Below are positions 26,066-34,660 of a stretch of DNA of 64,000 nucleotides, piece by piece. The DNA is from Methylococcus sp. (GTDB lineage: Bacteria; Pseudomonadota; Gammaproteobacteria; Methylococcales; Methylococcaceae). The position numbers and the translations under genes were made by a program. Positions within the stretch are counted from its first letter, which is position 1. The number at the start of each line of letters is the position of its first letter. Below the pieces are notes generated by a model. That model ran no database searches. It was not told the origin of the DNA and saw nothing but the letters and a program-made list of their open reading frames with translations. The DNA is taken from positions 1-64,000 of the forward strand of contig JAQTYA010000001.1 in NCBI GenBank assembly GCA_028688525.1, written 5' to 3'.

Positions 26066-26093
26066 CGCGATCCGGTTCGTCGGATCGCGCTAA
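26062..26093. terminator. Symmetric hairpin shared by convergent genes
   Basis: TTAGCGCGATCCG (26062-26074) and CGGATCGCGCTAA (26081-26093) make a perfect 13-bp stem with a 6-base loop. The stop codons of both converging genes (TAG at 26063-26065, and the reverse complement at 26090-26092) sit inside the arms. No long T run follows on either strand, so it may act as a collision or RNA-stabilising structure rather than a classical terminator. Confidence 0.6.
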
Positions 26094-28378
26094 AACAACT
26101 GCTTGATCCAGGACTCTCCGCCCGAGTCCGTGCCGTCGGCGCAAGGCGCCCAGGCCGAAGGTTCCGACCCTTTGATAAATGGCAGTTCCCGAGTCCGCGG
26201 GCAGCCGTCGTCGGCTCTCAAGCCGGTATCCGGATCGATTCGGGCTGTGCCGATATTGTCAGGGGGCATCAGATCCAGCGGTTCTTTCGCGACCTTCTGC
26301 AGCGCGGCTCCCCAGATCTGCAGGGCTCCGCGTGCGCCGGTCAGGCCGGCCGGCTGGTTGTCGTCGCGCCCCACCCATACCACTCCGGTGTAATCTCCGC
26401 TGAATCCAGCGAACCAGCTGTCTCGCATGTCATTAGTCGTTCCGGTTTTCCCGGCTACGTTGAAGTCTTCAGGCAGGTAGCTGTACACCGAGCGCCCGGT
26501 TCCTTCGTGCATGACTTCCTGAAGAATGGTATTGACCAGATAGACCGCGCCAGGGTCTACGGTTTGGTGAACCTCCAGTCCGAACCGCTGCAGCGTTTGG
26601 CCGTCCTGAGCCAGCACTGCTTGAATTCCGCGCAGGGGCGTGACGAAACCGTCGCTCGCGAGCGTCTGGTAAAGGGTCGCGACCTCGATCGGCGACAGAT
26701 TGGCCGCGCCCAGCAGCAGCGAAGGGTAGGTGTCCACTGCGCGGTCTACGCCCAACTTTTTGAGGGTCTCTGCGGTGCGTTCGACACCGATGGCGAGGCC
26801 CAACCGCACCGTCGCCAAGTTATAGGAATTTGCCAGTGCCGTGTGCAGGGGCACTTGCCCGTGCTCCTTGCCGTCGTAGTTTTTCGGGAACCAGGGTTTG
26901 CCTCCGCCGTCGACCTTGACGGATTCGTCCTGCAAGGGTGTCGCGACGGTATAGCCGCTCGGTTGCTCCAAAGCGGTGAGATAGACCACGGGCTTGTACA
27001 GCGAACCGATCTGGCGTACCGCATCCAGCGCGCGGTTGAAGCCGGTGGATTCGGCGTCGCGGCCGCCAATGAATGCCGCGATCTCGCCATTGGAGCGGCG
27101 GGTGAATACGGCGGCGGCTTCCAGGCGCTCTTCGGGACGGGTCGAGTGGTCGAGGCGGGCCAGGGTCTTGGCGACGGCGGCTTCCATGTGTTCTTGGGCG
27201 AAAACGTCCAGCGTGGTGAAAATGCGCAGGCCTTCCGAAGTCAGGTCTTCGGGGCGGTATTGCTCCTGCAGCTGGCGTTTGACCAGATCGAGGAAAGCCG
27301 GGTAGCGGCTAACGGCTTGGTGCGGGTTCTTGATCACGTCCAACGGACGCTGTTTGGCGGCGGCGGCTTGGGCCTCCGTGACGAAACCCTGTTCCGCCAT
27401 GGCGTCCAGGACGCGGTCGCGCCGCTCGCGGCTACGTTCGGCATGCTTGAGCGGGTCGTAGTAGGTCGGCCCGCGCACCAGAGCGACCAGAAGAGCGACG
27501 TGGTGCAACTCCAGCTCGTTGAGCGCCCGGCTGAAATAATACCGGCTTGCCAGTCCGAACCCGTGGATGGCGCGGGTGCCGTCCTGTCCTAGATAAATCT
27601 CGTTGAGGTAGGCTTCGAGGATCGCGTCCTTGCTGTAGCGGGCTTCGAGGATCATCGCCATGAAGGCTTCACTGATCTTGCGTTCTAAGCTGCGTTCGGA
27701 ACTGAGGAAGAAGTTTTTGACCAGCTGCTGGGTCAGGGTGCTGCCGCCCTGGACGATGCCGCCCGCTTTGACGTTCTGCCAAGTGGCCCGAAGTATGGCC
27801 TTGGGCGAGAGTCCAAAGTGCTCGTAGAAATCGCGGTCTTCGACGGCGAGCAGGCCGTCGATCAGGGACTTCGGCACCTCGTTGAGCTTCACTAATATCC
27901 TGTCCTCCTTCAGCGCAGGATAGAAGCTGCCGATCTGCGCGGGTTCTAGCCTGGCCAGGGCTTCGGTGCCGTTCGAGTCTAGATCCTCCAGTGTCTGCAC
28001 GGTGCTCCGGCCGAACGTGAGCTTGAGGCTGCGTGAGGCTTCCGTTTTGTCGGGAAATACGAACTCCCTGGTGCGCAGGCGCACCTCGCTGCCGCTGCGC
28101 GCGTACGATCCTTGCGACGAAAGGCTGGGGTCGCTGCGGTATTTGAGCTGGTCCAGCATCCACACCAACTGTTCTGCTGACACCGGCGCCTCGGCATAAA
28201 GCTCCACCGGCATGGCGTAAACCTTCGCGGGCAGCGCCCAGCGCTGACCCTCGAATTTCGCGCGGATGATGGCGTCCTGGTAGACGAGATAAGCGACCAG
28301 GGCGGCCGCGATGAGAGGGGCCAGGACGTATAGAATCCGTCGGGCCACAGGTATCGAACTACGGGGAGTTTGCGTCAC
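26090..28378 (-). CDS. mrcB: Bifunctional penicillin-binding protein 1B
   Basis: Class A PBP that polymerises lipid II and cross-links peptidoglycan. The 762-residue product has a short cytosolic tail, one membrane helix (about 14-34), a UB2H-like region (about 50-145), a GT51 glycosyltransferase domain (about 155-330; EDRDFYEHFG with catalytic Glu, QGGSTLTQQLVKNFFL, RKISEAFMA) and a transpeptidase domain (about 410-690). The penicillin-binding triad is complete: SLYK (SxxK), SYN and KTGT. The C-terminal tail after about residue 700 is short and Cys-containing. It is the last gene of a minus-strand run dusA-folE-hemH-mrcB, 39 bases after hemH. No lpoB-like gene is recognised nearby, so activation by a partner lipoprotein cannot be judged. 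Confidence 0.95.
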   Translation of the reverse strand: MTQTPRSSIPVARRILYVLAPLIAAALVAYLVYQDAIIRAKFEGQRWALPAKVYAMPVELYAEAPVSAEQLVWMLDQLKYRSDPSLSSQGSYARSGSEVRLRTREFVFPDKTEASRSLKLTFGRSTVQTLEDLDSNGTEALARLEPAQIGSFYPALKEDRILVKLNEVPKSLIDGLLAVEDRDFYEHFGLSPKAILRATWQNVKAGGIVQGGSTLTQQLVKNFFLSSERSLERKISEAFMAMILEARYSKDAILEAYLNEIYLGQDGTRAIHGFGLASRYYFSRALNELELHHVALLVALVRGPTYYDPLKHAERSRERRDRVLDAMAEQGFVTEAQAAAAKQRPLDVIKNPHQAVSRYPAFLDLVKRQLQEQYRPEDLTSEGLRIFTTLDVFAQEHMEAAVAKTLARLDHSTRPEERLEAAAVFTRRSNGEIAAFIGGRDAESTGFNRALDAVRQIGSLYKPVVYLTALEQPSGYTVATPLQDESVKVDGGGKPWFPKNYDGKEHGQVPLHTALANSYNLATVRLGLAIGVERTAETLKKLGVDRAVDTYPSLLLGAANLSPIEVATLYQTLASDGFVTPLRGIQAVLAQDGQTLQRFGLEVHQTVDPGAVYLVNTILQEVMHEGTGRSVYSYLPEDFNVAGKTGTTNDMRDSWFAGFSGDYTGVVWVGRDDNQPAGLTGARGALQIWGAALQKVAKEPLDLMPPDNIGTARIDPDTGLRADDGCPRTRELPFIKGSEPSAWAPCADGTDSGGESWIKQLF

Positions 28379-28417
28379 TGAAAATCACCGGAAGAGGTTC
28401 CGCGTGCGTGTCTGGCG

Positions 28418-29395
28418 TCAGGCGGAACGGGGTAGATAGGGCTCCAGTAGACTGACCAAAACGTCCGCATGCGCGGGGTTGGCATTCAGAGCTGGAATGT
28501 AGCGGTATCGTTCGCCGCCTGCCTTGAGGAACTCCTCCCGGTTGGCGATGGCGATTTCTTCCAGGGTTTCCAGGCAGTCCACGGCGAAGCCGGGGCATAC
28601 CACGTCCACTTGCCGGATGCCTTGGGCGGGGAGTTCGCGCAGACTGTCGATGCAATAGGGTTTGAGCCATTCGGCGCGGCCGAAGCGCGATTGGTAGGCC
28701 AGCAGCCATTCCCCGTCGCTCAGTTCGAGCAAGCCGGCGATCTTGCGCGCCGTATCCTTGCACTGGCTGGCGTAAGGATCGCCCAGATCGGTGCAGCGTT
28801 GCGGCAGCCCGTGGAACGAAAACAGCAAGCGTTCGGGGCGGCCGTGGTCCTGCCAGAACGAGCGGATGCTGGCGGCGACGGCTTCGAGATAGGCCGGCGC
28901 ACGGTAATAGTCGCTGATGAAATGCAGGCTGGGTATGTAGCGCCAGGGTTTTACCGCGCCGCAAACGGCGTCGAATACCGAGCCGGTTGTAGCCGCGGAA
29001 TATTGCGGATACAGCGGCAGGACGACGAGGGTATCGGCTTGGGTCTTGAGGACTTCCAGCTTGGACCGGATCGAGGGGGTGCCGTAGCGCATGGCGGCTT
29101 CGACGGCAGCGAACCGGGTATCGGAAGCTAGCGCATCGCGCAAATCTTGCGTGAGCATCAACAAGGGCGATCCGCGTTCGGTCCAGATGCTTCGATACGC
29201 GCGAGCCGATTTTTTCGGCCTGACTCGCAGAACGATCAGGTTGAGAATCAGCCACCACAGAGCGCGGGGAATCTCGACCACGCGCGGATCGGACAAGAAT
29301 TCGCGCAGGTAGCGCCGAACCGCTTTCGGCGTAGGCGCGTCTGGCGTGCCCAGGTTGACGAGCAGGACACCGACGCGGACGTTGCCGGAATTCAT
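28418..29395 (-). CDS. hemH: Ferrochelatase
   Basis: Inserts Fe2+ into protoporphyrin IX, the last step of protohaem synthesis, at the inner-membrane face. The 325-residue product carries VGVLLVNLGTPDAPTP, then YPQYSAATTGSVFD and the active-site LLFSFHGLPQRCTDLGDPY, where the His binds the metal. FGRAEWLKPY and CPGFAVDCLETLEEI complete the family pattern. It is slightly shorter than the common 340-370 residues but no motif is lost. The start codon is 7 bases after the folE stop, so the two genes are surely co-transcribed. Confidence 0.96.
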   Translation of the reverse strand: MNSGNVRVGVLLVNLGTPDAPTPKAVRRYLREFLSDPRVVEIPRALWWLILNLIVLRVRPKKSARAYRSIWTERGSPLLMLTQDLRDALASDTRFAAVEAAMRYGTPSIRSKLEVLKTQADTLVVLPLYPQYSAATTGSVFDAVCGAVKPWRYIPSLHFISDYYRAPAYLEAVAASIRSFWQDHGRPERLLFSFHGLPQRCTDLGDPYASQCKDTARKIAGLLELSDGEWLLAYQSRFGRAEWLKPYCIDSLRELPAQGIRQVDVVCPGFAVDCLETLEEIAIANREEFLKAGGERYRYIPALNANPAHADVLVSLLEPYLPRSA

Positions 29396-29402
29396 GGCGC
29401 TG

Positions 29403-29957
29403 CTAGCGGTTGATCAGGTCCAGGAATTCCGCTCGGGTGCTGCTGTGGTTACGGAACAAGCCGAGCATGGAGGAGGTGGTCATGACCGAATTCTGCTTCT
29501 CGACGCCCCGCATCATCATGCACAGGTGTTTGGCCTCGACGACCACGGCGACGCCCTTGGGGTTGACCGCCTGCTGAATGGCATCGGCAATCTGCTTGGT
29601 CAGGCGCTCCTGAATCTGCAACCGGCGCGCATACATCTCCACGATCCGCGCGATCTTCGACAAGCCGATGACCTTGCCTTGGGGGAGGTAGCCGACGTGG
29701 CACTTGCCGATGAACGGCAACAAATGGTGTTCGCACAGCGAATATAGCTCGATGTCTTTGACGATCACCATGTCTTCCGTATCGGCTTCGAAGACCGCAT
29801 TGTTGAGGACGCTTTCCAGCGACCGATGGTAGCCGCTATTGAGAAACCTGAATGCGCTCGCCGCCCGCTTCGGGGTGTCGGCTAGGCCTTCGCGGGAGAC
29901 GTCTTCGCCGATCTCTTGGATCAGCTGGCTGAACATATTTTCCATCGCACTGTGCAT
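29403..29957 (-). CDS. folE: GTP cyclohydrolase I
   Basis: Converts GTP to dihydroneopterin triphosphate, the first step of folate synthesis. The start is the ATG at 29957 with AGAGG 8 bases upstream; the frame stays open upstream to 30047 only as overlap with dusA. The product has 184 residues, normal for FolE type IA. Zinc and catalytic residues are seen in [20 protein letters not shown] and [12 protein letters not shown] (Cys, His-His, Cys). [21 protein letters not shown] is typical of the family. It lies 11 bases after dusA and 7 before hemH. Confidence 0.96.
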   Translation of the reverse strand: MHSAMENMFSQLIQEIGEDVSREGLADTPKRAASAFRFLNSGYHRSLESVLNNAVFEADTEDMVIVKDIELYSLCEHHLLPFIGKCHVGYLPQGKVIGLSKIARIVEMYARRLQIQERLTKQIADAIQQAVNPKGVAVVVEAKHLCMMMRGVEKQNSVMTTSSMLGLFRNHSSTRAEFLDLINR

Positions 29958-29968
29958 CGGTGAGCCTC

Positions 29969-31024
29969 TTAAACAGGTGAAAGGGCGGAAGCCGTCCGTC
30001 CGGCTCGGCTCCCGTTTCCATGGATTTCTTCGGCGCCTAGAGAGCACGCGGCTTGCAGCAACAGCGTTTCGTCGGCGCCTCGCCGGGAGGCGCCTTCGCT
30101 GATGTGGCGGCGCCAGCGCTTTCCTCCCGGTGCGGCATGGTACAGCCCCAGGATGTGGCGGGTGAGGGCGTGCAGGCGGGTGCCCTTAGCGAGTTCTGCT
30201 TTAACATACGGCAGAAAGCTCTCTAGGATGTCTTCCCGCGTCCGCACCGATGCGTCTTCGCAGCCATGGAAGCGTTTATCGGCTTCCGCCAGCAAATAGG
30301 GGTTATGGTAAGCCGCCCGCCCGATCATGATACCGTCGCACCAGGCAAGCTGCCGCCCGGCTTCGTCCAAAGACTGAATCCCCCCGTTGAGTATGATCTT
30401 GAGTTCGGGCAGATCGGTCTTGAGCCGTTGGACCACATCGTAGCGCAATGGCGGCGCCCGCCGGTTATCCTTGGGCGACAGACCTTGCAGCCAGGCTTTG
30501 CGGGCGTGAACGATGAAAGTACGGCAGCCGGCCTGCGCGACGGTGGTGACGAAGTGGAACAGCTCTTCGTAGGAGTCGCGCTCGTCGATGCCGATGCGAG
30601 TCTTGACGGTCACCGGCACCGAGACCGTTTCGCACATGGCGCTTACGCAGTCTGCTACGCGCTGGGGGTCGGCCATCAGACAGGCGCCGAAACGGCCGGT
30701 CTGTACCCTAGGGCTTGGACAGCCTACGTTGAGGTTGATTTCGTCGTAGCCGCAGGCTTGGGCGATTTTTGCGCAGTCCGCTAGATCCTTGGGCACGCTT
30801 CCGCCTAGCTGGATCGCCAGCGGGTGCTCGGCAGAATGGAAACCCAGCAGTCGCTCCCGGTCGCCGTGCAGGATGGCCGCGGTCGTCACCATTTCGGTAT
30901 ACAACAAGGCGTGGCGAGAGATCAGCCGCAGAAAATAGCGGCAGTGGCGGTCCGTCCACTCCATCATCGGCGCGACGCAAATGCGCCGGCTGGTTGTCGG
31001 GGCGCAGGTCTCAGAGGGGAGCAT
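29969..31024 (-). CDS. dusA: tRNA-dihydrouridine(20/20a) synthase
   Basis: FMN-dependent enzyme that reduces U20/U20a in the tRNA D-loop. The 351-residue product has [31 protein letters not shown]-type FMN contacts (AIQLGGSVP), the catalytic Cys in [12 protein letters not shown] and VKTRIGID. The presence of GHEEID-like [16 protein letters not shown] and the C-terminal [18 protein letters not shown] identify the DusA rather than the DusB/DusC branch. It leads the minus-strand run dusA-folE-hemH-mrcB. Confidence 0.95.
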   Translation of the reverse strand: MLPSETCAPTTSRRICVAPMMEWTDRHCRYFLRLISRHALLYTEMVTTAAILHGDRERLLGFHSAEHPLAIQLGGSVPKDLADCAKIAQACGYDEINLNVGCPSPRVQTGRFGACLMADPQRVADCVSAMCETVSVPVTVKTRIGIDERDSYEELFHFVTTVAQAGCRTFIVHARKAWLQGLSPKDNRRAPPLRYDVVQRLKTDLPELKIILNGGIQSLDEAGRQLAWCDGIMIGRAAYHNPYLLAEADKRFHGCEDASVRTREDILESFLPYVKAELAKGTRLHALTRHILGLYHAAPGGKRWRRHISEGASRRGADETLLLQAACSLGAEEIHGNGSRAGRTASALSPV

Positions 31025-31079
31025 GGGTGGGGGTGATCATCCGGCGTGCAAGCCGGACATGAGGGGGTTCAACGGAGCT

Positions 31080-31745
31080 TCACGGCCCTGAATTCCTTTC
31101 GGAAGGACCGGCCAGGAATGCGTTTTGCCGCCGGGTTTGTTGCGGGAGGCGGCGCCCGCTCAGCCATGCACCGCTCAGCAGCAACGTGCTCGCCCCAAGG
31201 GCGCCGACACCGAGATAGAGCAGCTTTTCGAATTCGATCCATTCGCGCGGGACTTGAACAGCGGCGGTTTCCTCTGACGATGCCTGCGTGGGCCGGTAGC
31301 GTTCGTGTTCTCCGGCGGTATTGAGTCGTCCGCCTTGGGTCGCGTAATTCTGCAGAAAGCGGAGCTCCGATTTCAGCGCCTCCAACAGTCCGGCTTCATC
31401 CTGGCCGAAGCGCCCGCTCTGAACGCTTTTTTCCAGCGTCCTGAGCTTGTTTTCCACCGAGTCCTTCATCAGGCCCGCTACCCGTCCCTGCAGCGATTCA
31501 AGTTCGTTCTGGTACTGCTGCAAGTCGGGATTTTGCAAGGCGGTACGCTCGCCGGAGGAAGCATTCAGCTCTTTGACCAGGTTTTCCCCGCGCCAAAGTA
31601 TCCCCGCCATAATCGCCAGGGCCGCCCACAGGCATAAGATGCCCGCCGTGCGCAGCCAGGACGCCGCCTGGGAGCCGTCTCGGGCTCCCTCCGTGCGGGC
31701 GAGCGCAATATTGCCGAAAGCCGGGCTGGGATGGTTGTGGGACAT
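31080..31745 (-). CDS. Membrane protein with two helices and a coiled coil, unknown function
   Basis: The 221-residue product starts at the ATG at 31745, which has GGGGGAG 5-6 bases upstream; an ATG at 31766 is in frame but has no ribosome site. One membrane helix (about 35-55) follows a polar N-terminus. Residues about 60-165 are charged and coiled-coil prone, and would lie in the periplasm. A second helix (about 178-200) returns to a basic C-terminus (GRRLPQQTRRQNA). No family is recognised. It lies 55 bases upstream of dusA in the same direction; a short CCGGC/GCCGG hairpin (31041-31056) sits in that gap. Confidence 0.7.
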   Translation of the reverse strand: MSHNHPSPAFGNIALARTEGARDGSQAASWLRTAGILCLWAALAIMAGILWRGENLVKELNASSGERTALQNPDLQQYQNELESLQGRVAGLMKDSVENKLRTLEKSVQSGRFGQDEAGLLEALKSELRFLQNYATQGGRLNTAGEHERYRPTQASSEETAAVQVPREWIEFEKLLYLGVGALGASTLLLSGAWLSGRRLPQQTRRQNAFLAGPSERNSGP

Positions 31746-31859
31746 CTTGCTCCCCCTATTATCCATGGATGCTGACGGTAGGTTTACGCGAACTCACAAA
31801 AGTTCCGCAGGGCCAGAAACAACGCCCAAATATGACAGATCGCCGATAGCCGGTCAATT

Positions 31860-32603
31860 TCATCCAGACCGGGCGGCCTGCATGATCGAGAGCATGTCGG
31901 CGACCGCCGGTCCGAGCCCGGTGAACAGCGCACGCGCTACGATGGCATGGCCGATATTCAGTTCGACGATCTGCGGAATTTCGCAAATTGCTGTCACGTT
32001 CGAATAGGTCAGGCCGTGGCCGGCGTTGACCTGGAGGCCCAGTGCCGCCGCTGCCGCCGCTGCCCGGCGGAGGTGCTCCAGCTCCCCAGCTTGAGCGGTG
32101 GGTGTTTCGGCATCGGCATAACGGCCGGTGTGCAGTTCGACGACTGGAGCGCCGGTGCGGGCGGCGGCTTCGATCTGGTCGGTATCCGGGTCGATGAACA
32201 AAGAAACCTCGATGCCGGCATCGCCAAGCCGCCGGCAGGCTCCGCTGATCCGTTCGAAGTGGCCCAGAACGTCTAGGCCGCCCTCGGTAGTCAGCTCCTC
32301 CCGCCGCTCCGGTACCAGGCAGCAGGCGGCGGGGCGAACGCGGCTTGCGATGGCCACCATTTCGCCGGTCACCGCCATTTCGAGGTTGAGCCGGGATTGG
32401 AGCTGGCCGCGCAGAAGCTCGATATCCTTGTCCTGGATATGGCGGCGGTCTTCCCGCAGATGGGCGGTGATGCCGCCGGCTCCCGCCTGTTCGGCGATGA
32501 AGGCCGCGTGCAATACGGCGGGGTAGGGCGTGCCGCGCGCTTGCCGGATGGTCGCTACGTGGTCGATGTTTACGCCTAGCCTGATTTTGCTGTAGGAATT
32601 CAC
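31860..32603 (-). CDS. pdxJ: Pyridoxine 5'-phosphate synthase
   Basis: Condenses 3-amino-2-oxopropyl phosphate with deoxyxylulose 5-phosphate to pyridoxine 5'-phosphate in the DXP-dependent vitamin B6 pathway. The 247-residue product has [29 protein letters not shown], the catalytic Glu region [16 protein letters not shown] and [12 protein letters not shown]; all are PdxJ signatures and the length is normal. In many proteobacteria pdxJ follows recO and era; here it is alone between a membrane-protein gene and a lipoprotein gene, both on the same strand. Confidence 0.96.
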   Translation of the reverse strand: MNSYSKIRLGVNIDHVATIRQARGTPYPAVLHAAFIAEQAGAGGITAHLREDRRHIQDKDIELLRGQLQSRLNLEMAVTGEMVAIASRVRPAACCLVPERREELTTEGGLDVLGHFERISGACRRLGDAGIEVSLFIDPDTDQIEAAARTGAPVVELHTGRYADAETPTAQAGELEHLRRAAAAAAALGLQVNAGHGLTYSNVTAICEIPQIVELNIGHAIVARALFTGLGPAVADMLSIMQAARSG

Positions 32604-32653
32604 TCGGGGTCTGTCTGCTTAGTGCGGTGTCGGCCTGCCGGGTAAGGCCTTAT

Positions 32654-33199
32654 TCATTTAACGGCATCCGGGGTGATACGGTCGCCGATGGTGACGGAAG
32701 TTTGCCATTTGGTGGCAGGAGCGCGCTCCTGGAAGTAGCGTAATTCGATTTGGGTGTTTTCGCCGGCTTTGGAGAAAAGAGAGAGCTTGCCGGTCTTGCC
32801 GGGTTGCTCTGACGCCTGCCAGTCCTTGCCCAGGCATCGGCCGGCGAGTTTTACGTTTTCTTCGTAGTTTTCGCGGGCGGTGGTCTGGTCGCTTTCTTGC
32901 CAGACACAGTTATAAGTGAACCGTCCGCCGCCCCAATCCAATACGTCGCAGTCGGTTCCGGGGAATATCGGCTTGGTGTCCCAGCGATTGGCCAGGGGAT
33001 CTACCACTACGTTGAGTTTAATGTCTTTGAAGTCCGAGTCGGCTTGGCTGACGACATGGCCCAAGGATTTGCAGATTTCGGCTTCAGAGGGCGCGGCTGT
33101 CTCAACCGTCTGATGGGCGCAGGCGGCGAGCAGGCAGACGGCGCCCGCGGCGATCGCTTTGTTTACGGAAGAAAGAGCAGGACGGTTGGCGAAATACAT
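32654..33199 (-). CDS. Uncharacterised lipoprotein
   Basis: The 181-residue product starts at the ATG at 33199 with GGAGGAG just upstream. Its signal sequence ends in lipobox LLAAC near residue 27. The mature part holds four Cys (EICKSL, TDCDVL, YNCVWQ, GRCLGK), likely two disulfides, and a C-terminal beta-rich segment (TQIELRYFQERAP). No family is recognised. It lies 50 bases upstream of pdxJ. Confidence 0.7.
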   Translation of the reverse strand: MYFANRPALSSVNKAIAAGAVCLLAACAHQTVETAAPSEAEICKSLGHVVSQADSDFKDIKLNVVVDPLANRWDTKPIFPGTDCDVLDWGGGRFTYNCVWQESDQTTARENYEENVKLAGRCLGKDWQASEQPGKTGKLSLFSKAGENTQIELRYFQERAPATKWQTSVTIGDRITPDAVK

Positions 33200-33320
33200 G
33201 ACACTCCTCCATTCATTTCATGTGTCGTCGATTTTGGTGTCTGGCTACGCAGAACGCGATACGTCACTGTAGAGTGCCGATCCCGAAGCCGCTCCATGGT
33301 ATCAGCAAAATTTACCCATT

Positions 33321-33803
33321 TCATTTGCAGCTATTCGTCCTTGCCCGTTCGCCAGAATGTCCCGCAGAGGTGTATTTGTTGACGATGACGATATTTCTTC
33401 CGTCGCGGCGCTGGTAGCGTACGGCGTCCATCATTCGCATCACCAGATGGATGCCTAGCCCGCCGATCCGGCGTTCTTCCAACCCCCGTTCTACGTCCGG
33501 TGCCGGCACTGCGGTGGGATCGAAGGCATCGCCGTCGTCGGCTACGGTCAAGGAAATCAGATTGCCGCTCAAGGCGAGGTCGATGTCTATTTCACCGCGC
33601 GCTCCTTCCCTGTAGCCGTATTTGATAGCGTTGGTCGCGAGTTCCTCCAAGACGAGCATCAGCTGTACAGTGACGGCTTCAGGCAGTCCTGACGAAGCGC
33701 AGAAGGCTTCCATCTCGTCCATGACCGCGATCAAAGCCTCTATTCCGGACACGATTCTTCGTTCAAACTTCAGGGGTTCAAGCCCGCGTTCGGTCGTTTC
33801 CAT
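33321..33803 (-). CDS. RsbW-like ATP-binding protein (anti-sigma/serine kinase family)
   Basis: The 160-residue product is a single HATPase_c_2 domain. The N box is VLEELATNAIKYGY, the G1 box ADDGDAFDP and the G2 box IGGLGIHLVMRMMDAVRY, all intact, so ATP binding is expected. This family includes RsbW/SpoIIAB kinases that phosphorylate STAS antagonists and hold sigma factors or other targets. A STAS protein with an intact acceptor serine is encoded at 36428-36754, and a degenerate copy of this fold is fused to the permease at 34661-36388. These are plausible partners. No sigma-factor gene is in the window. The gene is divergent from carbonic anhydrase with about 80 bases between. Confidence 0.9.
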   Translation of the reverse strand: METTERGLEPLKFERRIVSGIEALIAVMDEMEAFCASSGLPEAVTVQLMLVLEELATNAIKYGYREGARGEIDIDLALSGNLISLTVADDGDAFDPTAVPAPDVERGLEERRIGGLGIHLVMRMMDAVRYQRRDGRNIVIVNKYTSAGHSGERARTNSCK

Positions 33804-33883
33804 GGGGACTCGGGATGGGTTTGGGTTAGAAAAACCGATGCTAGAATAGCGCCGCGCCAGGTAGGGGTGTACCCCTGCTACGG

Positions 33884-34642
33884 ATGGCCGCGAAAGAGCC
33901 GCTCAAATATCTTAGGACGGAAATCGTGCAAGAGTCTCACAGCAAAGACAAGGGCGAGTGCGGAACCGAAAGCTCCTGCTGCGATCTCGACCGCTTTGTC
34001 GCCGGGGTTCAGGGGTTCAAGAACCGCTTCTACGAGCGCTATCCCGAGCACATGCAGAAACTCGTCACGGAGGGGCAGCGTCCGGTAGCGCTGATGATCG
34101 CCTGCAGCGATTCTCGGGTCGATCCGGCACTGCTACTGAATGTGGCGCCGGGCGATTTATTCGTAGTACGCAACGTCGCCAATTTGGTTCCGCCGTATCG
34201 TCCTTCGCAGGGACCTGACGGCGTAGGAGCCGCACTGGAATATGCCGTGCACCATCTCGAAGTGCCGCACATCATCGTGCTGGGGCATGCTCAATGCGGC
34301 GGCATCAAGGCCTTGCTCAACATGGCGACGGGTTCCGGGTTTCCGAGCGACTTCATCGGTGAATGGGTGTCGATGGCCATGGATGCCTGCTGGCAGTATG
34401 TGCCGAATAAGGATGGCGAAGGGATGAGGCAGGTGTCTCTGGAACGGCTCAAGGATTATTCCTATCTGGTCGAGCGCGCCGCCATTCAAGGTTCCCTGGC
34501 GAACCTATTGACGTATCCCTGGGTCAAGGAGGCCGTGGAAGCAGGACGGTTGTTCCTGCAGGGCTGGTGGTTCGATCTGGAGTCTGGCGATCTCTGGGTG
34601 ACCAGCGGCGACAATACTCAGTTCCTGCCTGTGACCGACTGA
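33884..34642 (+). CDS. Beta-class carbonic anhydrase
   Basis: Interconverts CO2 and bicarbonate in the cytosol. The 252-residue product has the zinc and catalytic motifs ACSDSRVDP (Cys, Asp-Arg dyad) and GHAQCGGI (His, Cys), plus GDLFVVRNVANLVPPY and GALEYAV-type VGAALEYAVHHL. The start is uncertain: the ATG at 33884 has no good ribosome site, whereas a GTG at 33926 has AGGA 8 bases upstream and would give 238 residues. The permease gene follows 18 bases downstream, so the two are probably co-transcribed. Bicarbonate supply could be linked to the transport module that follows. Confidence 0.95.
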   Translation: MAAKEPLKYLRTEIVQESHSKDKGECGTESSCCDLDRFVAGVQGFKNRFYERYPEHMQKLVTEGQRPVALMIACSDSRVDPALLLNVAPGDLFVVRNVANLVPPYRPSQGPDGVGAALEYAVHHLEVPHIIVLGHAQCGGIKALLNMATGSGFPSDFIGEWVSMAMDACWQYVPNKDGEGMRQVSLERLKDYSYLVERAAIQGSLANLLTYPWVKEAVEAGRLFLQGWWFDLESGDLWVTSGDNTQFLPVTD

Positions 34643-34660
34643 CCCGCGGTTCCTTTACGC

